Below, piece after piece: positions 46,980 to 57,743 of a stretch of 64,000 nucleotides of DNA (positions within the stretch are counted from its first letter, which is position 1; the number at the start of each line of letters is the position of its first letter). The translations under genes and the position numbers were made by a program. Origin of the DNA: Viscum album (taxonomy: Eukaryota; Streptophyta; Magnoliopsida; Santalales; Viscaceae); contig OY728122.1 of assembly GCA_963277665.1 (NCBI GenBank), positions 2,123,830,024-2,123,894,023 of the forward strand, given 5' to 3'. The notes beneath the pieces were generated by a model. That model saw nothing but the letters and a program-made list of their open reading frames with translations, had not been told where the DNA came from and ran no database searches.

Positions 46980-47900
46980 AGTTGGATGAGATTAAATTAA
47001 GGGTGTATAATTTTTATGACATTGATTTTGGGTTCTTGATAATAAAGATAGAGGATTTTCTAATGTATAAGGTCCTTTATCTTAAATTTATAGGAATAAA
47101 GCTAGATGTTATGAATAAATAAGAATGGGAGAGGCTAGATAAGAAATAATTAGGGTTGATTTAGATTCCATTAGCATAAAATATTGTTTATAATAACTGG
47201 GAGGTGAAAAATACATTAGAAATTATAAAGACTCTCACCAAAATATATGAAAAGTAAACTGTAAGTTTTATTTTTACAAGGTTTTTAGAAATGAGGATTT
47301 CAAAATATAAACTAAAAATAGATCATATCAATAACTTAAATATGATATGCAGTCAGTTTTAGAGGAATAAAGTGAATTTTGGAGATCTATAGTGGTTTTT
47401 ATTTTCACTTTTATCACTTTTGGGTCTCAGGAAGTGGTGGTCGCCACAGTGGGTAACTCGAGAAGAAAGGAAAATCTGGTTTCCATAGATGTTAGAGACT
47501 TAATATAGAGTGAATAATTTTTCATAAGGAGATCCAATAATATTATGTAAATGTTTCTAGTTAAAAAATAATGGGGGTTCCATAGAATAGAGAGGTCAAA
47601 TAAATGGTAAAATTGAGAAAAAGCTCAATCTGGAGTGTCTTGGAAGAAGGTGGTCCCATGCATTGGAATGGTGGGAATAAATTTCACCTAAAAAGGATTT
47701 CAATGAATGAAGAGTGAATTATGAAATATATTCTTACAAAATTGGATCTGAAAATCCTTTATTAGAGGATAATAGTGGTCTAATGTTGAGTTATGTTAGT
47801 TTTATTAAGCCTTGTATTATAGATTATAAGTATTTAATTCACTCAATATTCGAGAGGGGAAGTATAAAGAACTATAATTATGGAAGATATGGAAAGGTTC
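46980..47900 (+). pseudogene. Element Z: gag
   Basis: Copia Gag remnant. Around 47115-47330 the translation in shifting frames gives EWERLD, LGLIRFHLAKNIVYNN, then EVKNTLEIIKTLTKIYEK and an F-Y-x-x-x-F-R run, fitting the Gag core of Tnt1-like elements (W-x-x-L-D.. I-x-L-x-L.. W-x-x-L-x-x-x-Y-x-x-K-S). RRKENLVSIDVRDLI at 47460-47510 fits the hinge before the zinc knuckle; the knuckle itself (near 47610-47660, EKAQSGVSWKK) has lost its cysteines. Several stops and shifts. Confidence 0.65.
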
Positions 47901-49420
47901 ATATTGAATAAAACCAAGAACTTGAGATTATGGGAAAGGGTGAAATCTATGTATGGATGAGGATCATGAGTGTGTTAGATTTGAATGTAATGGGGCACAT
48001 ATTGACATTAAGGAAGAACATGATTTCCATAAGATAGTTTGAAGAAGTAGGTTTCTATTCAATAGTCAAGGAAGTAGCATGGATAATTTCACATGTTTCC
48101 ATGGTTGTAGCCAAATTAGTGAAGTAAAGTACATTGTACCTCATGGTAATACTAGAAGTTTAAATTCATTATATACAAGTAACTTTCACTAAGTTATGGA
48201 ATGACTATCTGGGTCAATTGAGTGGAAATGGGATAAAGATCATCATCATTAAATGTATGTTTAGGATCATAAACATGTAGTAAAATACATGTGAAAATTT
48301 TGTCCTTATAAAGAATTAGAAGGTTTATTTCCAAAAGGAATGACACAAAAAACTGGAAATATAGAGTACAGTTTGGGTATGAAAATATTTTTCATCCAAC
48401 ACTGGTTTTTTCCAATGGAGGGATAATTTTATAAGTAACCATTATTAAATATGTGACACAAATATTATAGGTGTTCTTTATCAATAACAATTATTATGTA
48501 TATATAACCTTTATCTAATAGAGGTCCATGGTGGAAAAGGATACTGGTTGTAAACATGAGTGTTTGTGGTCTTATAATGGTTGGGAGTATGAAAGTAGAT
48601 AATTATAGAGGTTATATTTGTATAAGGGAATATTATTTGACAACATCATACTAGGTACTTTTGAATATAAGATTTGAAAAGGAAATAAGTATTAAATTTC
48701 ATATGGTATTTCCCAATTTATTTTGGTTGGAGACAATGAATTTTGTAGCATATTCCCTCTTCTCTATAGGGGAGGGAACTACCAGAAGAATGTTAGTCTA
48801 CAAGGAAGGTTGAATTCACCCATATCAAATTCTTTGACTCACTTTCCTATGTCCATGTTGATTCTAGCGAAGGAATAACTTGAATATATGTCATAAGAAC
48901 ATTACTTTGTAAGATATGGTGATGAATAGTTTTGTTTTCAACTCAGGGATAAAAATTATTGAGATATTTTCAGTATTAAAATTTTTTTCTTTAGTAAATT
49001 GATTTTTTGGAAGGATGAAAACTTAGATGAGAATGATAATGAGAAAAAAGAATCATTAGAGGATGAAGCTCAACTGAATGGATGTCTATAAGTTATAGAT
49101 GTTTTTAAATATTTAGGAAGTATGTTTTTATTAGAATCATTTTACTTTCTATATGTTAACAAATATAAAAAATAATTTGTAATGGTTTTTCAAACATTAA
49201 AAGTATAAAAAATCTCTAAGACTCTGAAATATTAGGGTAAAGTTTTAAAACAAAATCTATAAGATAACTCTTTAGAATTCATAACACGTAAAAGATATGA
49301 GAATAAAAGGGAGTTATGGAGGTATAAAAAAGTAAATATCCAAGTATAGTGGTATGGGAATGATTTTAATTACTCATTTCCCATGGAAGATAGAGATCTT
49401 GAGATCCTAGAAGAGGCTAA
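47901..49420 (+). pseudogene. Element Z: protease and integrase region
   Basis: Placed by order between gag and reverse transcriptase. The end of the region (49030-49080) is rich in acidic residues (NLDENDNEKKESLEDEA), typical of the linker between integrase and reverse transcriptase in copia. Catalytic motifs are not readable. The short open frame 47714-47911 has no assignment. Confidence 0.45.
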
Positions 49421-50160
49421 AATTTTGAAAAACTCAAATCAGTGGAAATTATCCATGAGGGATGTGATGGATTCCCTCCATGTGCCTAGAGTATGGGAGC
49501 TAATAGAAAGGAATTCTAGAAAGAAATTACTAAAGAAAAAATGGGTGTATTAACTAATGGAGGAAGAGAAAATTCGGTGATAATAAAAGTAACATCTAGT
49601 CATAAAGGTGTTTTAATAAATGGAAGGTTTGGATTTCTATGAGATCGTTTCACTAGTAATTAAACATATAACTATTTATATAGTATTGATAACATTTTCC
49701 ACAAATCTATTGCATTTTTAATAGTTATACATGATGACATCATATCTTCATGTGGATTTATATGAGGAAATATATATGGAGAAGAAAATTGGTTTCATGG
49801 AGTATCAGAACCCTAACCTTGTGTGAAAGATGAAGTAGATCCTTTAAAGTTTGAAGAATGTGATAAGGTAGTGTAATTGGAAGTTTAATGAATTTATGAT
49901 GCATGGGAAGTTTATCCAGAGCAATTCTTATCATTTCTATTATCAGAAGGTGGTTGGTGATAGGGGATTCATCATATTACTTCTAAATATTGATGATAAG
50001 CTTATTTTTGGTCTGATAAAGGAAACAGTTGATGAGATGAAAGTAGAATTATCTATAATCTATGAGGTGGAAGATATTGGTATTGTTAAGTATATCTTAA
50101 GGTTATAAATTATAAGGGAAATAAGTTTTATTACCCTGTACCTGACTTAGTTGGATTACA
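49421..50160 (+). pseudogene. Element Z: reverse transcriptase
   Basis: WKLSMRDVMDSLHVPRVWEL and then KKKWVY (49445-49550) mark the start of copia reverse transcriptase. GNIYGEENWFHG (49765-49805) fits the block before the palm. Open piece 49896-50108 holds SNSYHFYYQKV, then FIILLLNIDDKLIFG, where the YVDD box reads NIDD with both aspartates kept, and IYEVEDIGIVKYILRL. Stops at 49552 and in 49640-49720 break it. Confidence 0.87.
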
Positions 50161-51169
50161 TATATAAGATAGTAGAGTGATTCTGAAGAAGCAAGGAAAA
50201 GCCAATGACCACACCCTTGGTTAGGTATTTTAAATTGATCAATGAGAAGGAATCAAGAAAAAAAGATGAGTAATAGTATAAGGAGAATATTACATATGCT
50301 TAATTGGTCTAAAGTATGATTTATTCTTTGATGTGTACTCAACTTTATATATGAAATTAATGAGATTTGTTAGAATATACATGTTGAACCCCTAAAAATA
50401 ACATTGGAAGGTTTTGAATTGGATTATTTGGTACTTAAAAGATTCCTAAATATTACTATTTTATTTATAATAGATGATTCATTGGAAGGTTTTACTAACT
50501 ATGTATTTTAGGCAGATTCATGCACTCAAAAGATAACTATTAGATATATGTTCACTTTTGATGGAATTCTTGTAAGTTGGATGTCAACATTTCAACTGGT
50601 AGTTACACTCTCAACAAAAGAAGTGGGCTATATTGCTTTAATGAAATCTAGGAAGGAGATAATCTAGATAAAGTGTTTTTCTGAATATCATAGAATAATT
50701 AAAGGTGGTCAGATGTTATTTTTTTACTCATAATGTGTGATTCAGTTGGCCAAAAATCTAACGTTTCAATTCAAGACAATGAAAATTCAGCAGATGTATC
50801 ACTTCTAAGGTTTATTCTAGTAAAAATTACTGGATCTATGTTAGACAAAAGTGGGTCATAGTTTGGTATATATTCTAAAAAAAATCATGTTTTAGGATGT
50901 GTTGAGTTGATATTGTGCCTCATTTAGGCTAGGATAACCAGACGCATAGTGGGGGAACCATGTATCTACAAAGTAAGTTTTAGGAATAAAAGTTGTTTAA
51001 CAAAGAACATATATGAATCTCTAGTGAAACCTTAGAAAATAACACTTGATTAAGAGATTGTTATGTTTTATCCTTGTGTTAAAACCATTTTAGGAAAAAA
51101 AAATATTAGACTACTAATAGAATAAATTCTAAAACACTAATTTCCAAAACCCTAAAGGAAGTGGTGGAG
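50161..51169 (+). pseudogene. Element Z: RNase H and 3' end
   Basis: VSWMSTFQLVVTLSTKEVGYIALMK, in two runs at 50574-50648, is the copia RNase H signature (V-S-W.. Q.. V-x-LST-x-E-x-x-Y). It is preceded by worn A-D-S-type sequence at 50500-50540 and followed by SVGQKSNVSIQDNE (50740-50790), the D-S-x-S-A-x-x-L-A region. Non-coding sequence leads to the LTR; AAAGGAAGTGGTGGAG at 51154-51169 is a likely polypurine tract. Confidence 0.82.
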
Positions 51170-51925
51170 TGGTGGCTAAAAATTCAAGAAGACTAAAATA
51201 TATATATACCAAATGAGGATAACTGAATAGTATTTCCATGTAATGAAAACAAAATGTTACCTATCAACTCAATTTGATGGAATAATTGTGGAAATCCCAA
51301 TATAATTTTGTAAAATTATCTTTGTAAAAATGTTAGACTATTTCTTCTGAAGTATTCCCCTGGTAGTTTTGTAGTAAAAGGAAAAAGGTAAGAGTATATT
51401 GCATGGAATGTAAGAATGAACTAACAAGAGTTTCATAGGTACATTCATCATATCATAAGATGGAATTGGGGCTATGGAATACTTTTACTAAATTAAGGAC
51501 TTTCCTTTAATAATTAATTGGTTGTACTTCTCCCTATAACGATCAGATGGTGGAAACTACTGAATGCACAAGCTGGAATCTACTATTTAGTATAGTGAAA
51601 TCACTTGTGATTTTTATGACCAACCAATTGTAATAATTTTTCATTTCCTTAAATAATGTAAATTATTATTCCACCATAGAGTAGGACTCACTCCCAATCT
51701 ATGTAAAATTGTGTTATTCTTTGTCTTGTATTCCTTCTATTTTTTTTCTTCTACAAATTCTTGTCAGCATTCATTTGATGGTTTGTGAATTTTTATGTAG
51801 TGATTTATGTTTATTCACCTTCTAAGTTATAGACTCCATAGTGTGGCTTCAAATAAATTTTTTGTTTCCACCTATTATGTTATGGTTCATATCTTTTGGT
51901 GGGATTAACATTCTAGTAATCAAAA
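51170..51925 (+). repeat. 3' LTR of element Z
   Basis: Begins TGGTGGCTAAAAATTC after a purine-rich tract and aligns with 45652-46380. Its end merges with Y-type LTR sequence at about 51930. Confidence 0.75.
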
Positions 51926-51929
51926 GTAA

Positions 51930-53065
51930 AAAAGATAGTTGGTTCTCAGAAACTAACTCAAACAAAATTACCTCTTTTCCAATATTATTCTTGATCAAAT
52001 TTCTATCATCAACCCTGTTCGGTTTTCATTTAGATTGAGAATAAAACTAATAATTCTTATAGATGTATACACATGTTCTCCATGAATATTTTATCAATGT
52101 TATTGATATCCGAGGTGCTAGCATGGAAAAATAAAGTTCCTCATTTCATTCTTTGTTAATCACAACAGCACTCTCTTGTTCAATCTCTAGAATTTTTAAA
52201 GTGGGGAAGGGATGATTTATCTCAAGTATTTAAGATAATTTTATATGTTTTCTTTGTTGGTTCAATACATTTTTCCATGAAAAATATTATATTTAAGAAT
52301 AGATACTTAAGGTTAAATAATGATAGTTTCATGGCATCCCCTATCCTCTTATTTATTTGAAGTTATTCCCAACATAAAATATAATTATATTATTATTATA
52401 TCTCATGAAATGTGTTTATTATTATAACATTTATTAAATTAATAAATTAATATTTATTTAAATAAATTTAAATAAAATATATTATTTCCATTGAATCAAT
52501 AAACTCTATCCATATCCTCCTATAAAATATTATATTCACTAATTTTTTTAATAAATATTTATTTTTTAGATTCATGTAACTTTAATAAATATTTGTGTTA
52601 TTATATTCAAAAAACCTTTGAATAAATAAATATTGCATTCATTACCTTGTGAATAATTAGACAAGTGAAAAAATTCAATACATATATTATAAACATGAAT
52701 ACCTTGTGATTTAATTTCTGTTATCATCTTTTATTTGAATAGATACCATTCCTATAAACAAAGAATAAATTCGTTATTAAATTAGAATTTAATGAAATTT
52801 TGGATACACTTAGTGTGTGGCTCTCTAGGATTCTTTTTAGATAGAAATAGGGTAAAAATACCTAAAGACCAATATTATAATCTAGAAACACATCAAGGAT
52901 CCTATAGAGAAATAAGATGGGGTAGAAACTACAACAAATTTCCTACAAATGATGTTGTGTAATATAATACTTTTGACATTCATTATCTCAACAAGAAGGA
53001 TACTTACTTGTGACATCACCATATATAATTGATTTTTTAACTTTATAAAATTAAATCTTATATAT
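51930..53065 (-). mobile_element. Y-type LTR relic
   Basis: Aligns with 36500-37690 of the Y LTR: CTTGTTCAATCTC versus CTTGTACACTCTA (52155/36725), the TTAATAAATAT-rich middle, ACACTTAGTGTGTG (52807/37457) and TTGTGACATCACC (53008/37660). It is cut on the left by Z and on the right by the reversed G-type LTR at 53072. Because it overlaps the segment present at 44250-45363, it is a separate LTR and not the other half of that one. Confidence 0.75.
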
Positions 53066-53071
53066 ATAAAC

Positions 53072-55394
53072 TATCATGACCCCCCCCCCCAGCCCACTGG
53101 TAGTTATCATATGCCAGTAGTAAAGGGGAGTGACCCCCAAGTCCTGCCTCTAGTAGGCCCCATATTGGAAACCAAAACTAAGGGTATAAAACACTCAAAT
53201 GGGATGAATTACCCTCATTATATAAAACGATTGATGGAAAGATAATTATCCTCCAAAAAATAGATTCACAAAATATAAAATAAACTAAACCATCCTGTAT
53301 TTAAATGTTAAGAAATACAAAAATACTCACAAGTAAAACCAAAAATGGAAACCTATAGTAGTAACTCCACAATGGATCTAAACTCTAGGATAGTTATGTC
53401 TAGACCGGTCCCTAAAACCCTCTAGGACACCTGAAAAATATTTTAAGTATGAATAGGATGAGTATAACATGTATACTTAGTAGAAACAGACCCAAAGTAT
53501 CCTGTGAAAATGTGAAAAGAGAATACTAATGCACAAGTGAAAAAATAGAATAACTAACCAGCACCTAAACAGGTCAACTATATATCCCAACCTCACCATA
53601 TCCCACTCCCCAAATAATGCAAGAAAGTAGTAAGATAATAAAAATATAACATTGATAAATATTCCCCATATCCATTTCCCCCACTAAGTTGTTGCTCTCA
53701 TGCCCCAACTTCAAATATCTATTGTTCCCATCCATTCTATATATATCAGTCATAAAATTTCAATTGTATCTGATGTCAAACGTGTCACAACCCTGCCTAC
53801 CCAGGCCTCCCATAAGGCCCAACATCCTATGTTGGCATCAATTTCATCTAATTACCACATATCAATCTATCTCTGATATGGTTCAGGTCACAACCCTACC
53901 GACCCTAGCCTCCCATAGGGCCCAACATCTTATGCTAACATCAGTTCATATCCTCATATCACATGCCGCTTCCAGATTATCGTATGCACATCAAACAAAC
54001 ATTTGTAACATCACAACCATGGAAGTAGTGTATCGTGAATATAAAGTACATAAACCCCATGCCCATATCCTACCATGCATGACCCCCACTATATATCACA
54101 TCCTCTCATCATTAGGAATCACCAATTATTATGTCCTCAAGAGCTCGGATCCACCCACAACTACACCAATAACTTATACTAATGTTTAATGAATAGTGAG
54201 AAAGAGGTGGTAATAATCCATATGTTCCTTACTATCTGGAGATTGGGTAAAACATCCCTCATATTATCTAGGTGTTAGTACATAGTACTCTACATGGGTG
54301 GGGTGAATATGAAATGAATATGAAAATACAAGAATATATATATACATAGAAAACACACAACTGAGTCCTAAAGATTTCACATTAATAATTAATAATATTT
54401 TCCTTATCATCATCACTAAAATATCATTACCACATGCTTCCACTAACTAGATGCAACCCACCATACAAAACAATAACACACAGACCACAGTTTCCTTTAC
54501 TTCAATTACAGATTTAACCCCATTATGGATTATTATATTAGAATACACCATTTAACTTTACATTTAAATATAACCACCAAATCCAATAACTACATTTAAT
54601 TCTCATTTAATTCCATTCCCTTTATTAGAACTCATTTCATTAAACCAGTTACTAAGTATAAATTAGAGTCGACTTTTATTAAATTCCATCCCATGCCATT
54701 TCCCTTTCATCGCTGCCCTCCTCATATTCCATCACTACTAGGATACTACAAAGGGGCACCACCCCATAACCCATCACGTCCCCTGTAAAATACAATAACA
54801 CCAACCAACCATCTCACCACAAAAGGAATATATCTATGACCACATACTTCAACTACCCCACAGCACATCCCACATATTAACTGATTACCATTTTCAATAT
54901 AAAAAACCCAAAAGTATACATAACTACAACGATAACAATAAATATGCTATATTACACAATAATAGATTTCTGAACCACATATTTTAGCACAATTCATTTA
55001 TAGGTGTATTTAACATTCTATTAACTTATCATGTATAGGTATTTTCACATAGCTCCATATTTACATGGGTAACCAATTCATATCCAAATATACATATTAA
55101 TCCATTTATTAATGGTGGGTTTAAACAAAAAAAATTAGTAAGGGTTATCTATCCAAAATAAGTGTTAATAATTTCATAAATTTAATAACAAGCACATAGT
55201 AATTGCTTATAATCTCAAATAATAATCATCACTTAGAAATAATAATAAATCCGGTAAAACATTCAAATACACCCCATCAAATTTAATTCAATTTAATTTT
55301 TTTCCATACTTTCATTATCCAATTCATACTACCAACCCATTAGAAGACAAAATCACGATAGTTTCTCAAATATAGAAAAATGTGAGAGAAAGAT
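53072..55394 (-). mobile_element. G-type LTR relic, reverse orientation
   Basis: TATCATGACCCC at 53072 matches the reverse complement of the G LTR end (TGTCATGACCCC). GTGACCCCCAAGTC and GTAGGCCCC (53130-53163) and GGAATTACCC-like sequence (53200) follow in the same order as in G. The stem-loop block GGATGAGTATAAC (53457) is also in place. Similarity fades after about 54860, so the right boundary is approximate. An 11-C run lies at 53080-53090. No genes; the 166-codon open frame 53689-54189 lies across LTR sequence and a 104-bp duplication and is taken as chance. Confidence 0.65.
53783..53990. repeat. 104-bp tandem duplication
   Basis: GTCACAACCCTGCCTACC at 53783 and GTCACAACCCTACCGACC at 53887 start two adjacent copies, both followed by CCTCCCATA.GGCCCAACATC and a T-rich segment. 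The first half of each unit is well conserved, the second half less so. Confidence 0.8.
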
Positions 55395-57057
55395 CACCTA
55401 TATAAGGACCCAGACATAAACATTATATAATCTTGAGTTTTAAATAAAAAATTCAATTTATTACATTTTTGGATCTTTTTAGGTTTATAATTGTATATAA
55501 TTAGTTCATAACTCATAGATAACAATCTCTCATTTTACAAAGTGGGCACTTCTGATCAGTATCCATTTTTCCCACAATATAAGACATTAAAGAATAAAAT
55601 ATGTTTTCAAAATGTGGGATGAGCACAAAAAACTTAGTAAGGTACATAAATATAATAAATCCATTAGTCTAGTGAAAAAAAATGAAAACCCATGAAAAAT
55701 ATTTTCTTAAAAACATACCTATTTATCCAAAACAGGCATCATTTTTCTTTTAAAAATATCATTTATCTTACCTTTTAAATAAAAATTATTTCCATGAAAA
55801 CACAATATAAAACATCGAAAAATAATTTAGGTCCCTGGGTACATCATCTCAATAAAACCCTTACAACACAGAATAATCATACAGCTGATTTCTAATATAA
55901 TTCTCCGGATAACACAATCAATGCCCAATTCATTGGAGCACTATATAACTGCACCCATCATATAAGATATATAAGGCCCACCCTTGAGATATAATGGGGA
56001 TCACACAATCATATAAACAATTTAAAAGGACCATAATATGAATAAAACAATTTAAGATTTTAACTTTTAATCAAAAAAATCCCTGAAAAACTCTTTTAAA
56101 CTCGTATTTAAAACTCTTTCAGATATCAAAATAAACTTTTCTTTTAAAATCCAATTTTCAATACCAAAATACCCATAAAAATGGAAATATGTTTTTTCTT
56201 TGAATAAAAAATGAAATCTTGTAAAATAATCCAAACATAAAATAATTGTTATACTGGCGGGAAAATTAATTCTTTCTGTATATGTTAAAATAAAACATTA
56301 CATTTATCTTTTGTAAAGAAAGATGAACATTCCATAAAAATAATACTTTTTAAAAACCTCTGAAATAAATTAAAAATTTACATAAAATTTCATTTATAAA
56401 CCTTTTATTTCCATATAAAAACATCATTTAAATAACTTTAAAAATATGGACATTGAGGGAAAATAGTTGAAAAATAAATCTTTAAAATAATTGCTTTTTA
56501 AAAGAAAGTCCTTTACATAGAACCTTAAAAAGATTTGTTTTTAAAAACATTGAAAATAAGGAAAAATATAGTCAAAAGTAAATTTATAATACATTTAATA
56601 ACAAATAATAATTTTATTGAAACATTTAAATTAACATGAACATTGAAGAGAAATATTTATAAAATAAATATTTAAAAAAATTAAACAAGGTTTTAAGTTA
56701 ATGTGCCCCTTACCATTAGTCCAACTGATCAATTTTTTCTTTATATTCAAGAATAATAAAATTAGTTTAATTATTTACTTAACTAAGAAACTTTTTCAAG
56801 TTTATTTTTCCTTTTATTTTATCTATTATCACGCTACACATAATTAGTTAATCATTTAAGTTCACTTCTAAAGTTTTGGTGATATTCGTCTTATATGTCA
56901 AAATTGAATTTGGTAAGTTGACTATGGTCAAACTGGTCATTATTCCATCATATTTATAAAAATAATAATGATAAAATTATCATTTTTATACATTAATTAT
57001 ACTTTTAAAACTAATCATGAAATATTGTTATGAAAAAAGAACTATGTTGTGATCTAA

Positions 57058-57480
57058 GAGACGGTAGGCCATACGTACACATGAGTAATGTTTTTATTTT
57101 TCTACGATAATTATGGAGATAAGGTAAATATTATTTTATCTTTAAAAAATAATAATAATATCCTAAATATAATATTATTTCTTTAAATATACTCATATAT
57201 ATCATACATGTGATGTAGTGACAAAAAAAGAATCACATCGCTTAGTGGAGGCGGTAGTCCACACATACACACGAACGATGTTATCATTTTTTAGTGAGTG
57301 GAAAGGTAAGAAATAAAATGATTTATTATATTTAAATAGTGATAAATACATATTTAATATCATATATATACATTAAATCCATCATTATAACCATATTTTA
57401 GAGTCTATAATGGAAAAAAAATTATATTGGTTCATAATGCGACGGTCTTCCATACACATGAATGGTGGTTTTGTTTCCCA
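57058..57480 (-). repeat. Cassette repeats in the fourth N LTR
   Basis: GACGGTAGGCCATACGTAC at 57060, GAGGCGGTAGTCCACACATAC at 57248 and GACGGTCTTCCATACAC at 57441, about 190 bp apart, each followed by ATGAnTAATG- or GAACGATG-like sequence and a T-rich run. They equal the cassettes at 10055-10455 and 16751-17160. The ORF 57410-57622 runs across the third and is not a gene. Confidence 0.7.
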
Positions 57481-57743
57481 TTTGATAGAAGAGAATATGG
57501 ATTTTGGTTATGAAATTAATATAATAACATCTCATTATATGTATCATAGAGGTTTCATTATATCATTAGCGTTGGATAAGAATTTAAAGAGGTGGAAAAA
57601 GAAACAAAAAATACCCAGTTAAGAATGATACCTCTTCTTCAAACCACCTCTTTAGGATTACACCTAAATCCTTACTAGATTGTATTTATGATGAAAAAAG
57701 GAATAGGATGTGGGTGGGGAAGTGATCAAGGTATTCGGGCTAA

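Larger units (their letters stand above)
45652..51925 (+). mobile_element. Ty1/copia element Z
   Basis: A plus-strand copia element with two recognisable LTRs (45652-46380 and 51170-51925), a worn primer site, Gag, and the pol order integrase, reverse transcriptase, RNase H. The LTR ends are TG..CCAATA, weakly kept. The gag and pol sequence style differs from X and Y and resembles the Tork/Tnt1 group (inference). It lies between Y-type LTR pieces in the opposite orientation. No clear target duplication. Confidence 0.82.

Noticed and set aside
44250..53065. The Y-type LTR pieces at 44250-45363 and 51930-53065 as two halves of one LTR split by Z
   Set aside because: Both contain the segment equivalent to 36990-37690, so they cannot be halves of one LTR.
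53689..54189. 166-codon open frame, the longest outside pol
   Set aside because: It lies on the antisense side of a G-type LTR relic and spans a tandem duplication; composition follows the C-rich strand and no domain is recognisable.
57410..57622. 70-codon open frame starting at a cassette
   Set aside because: It overlaps the third regulatory-looking cassette of an N-type LTR; the matching places in the better preserved LTRs are not open.
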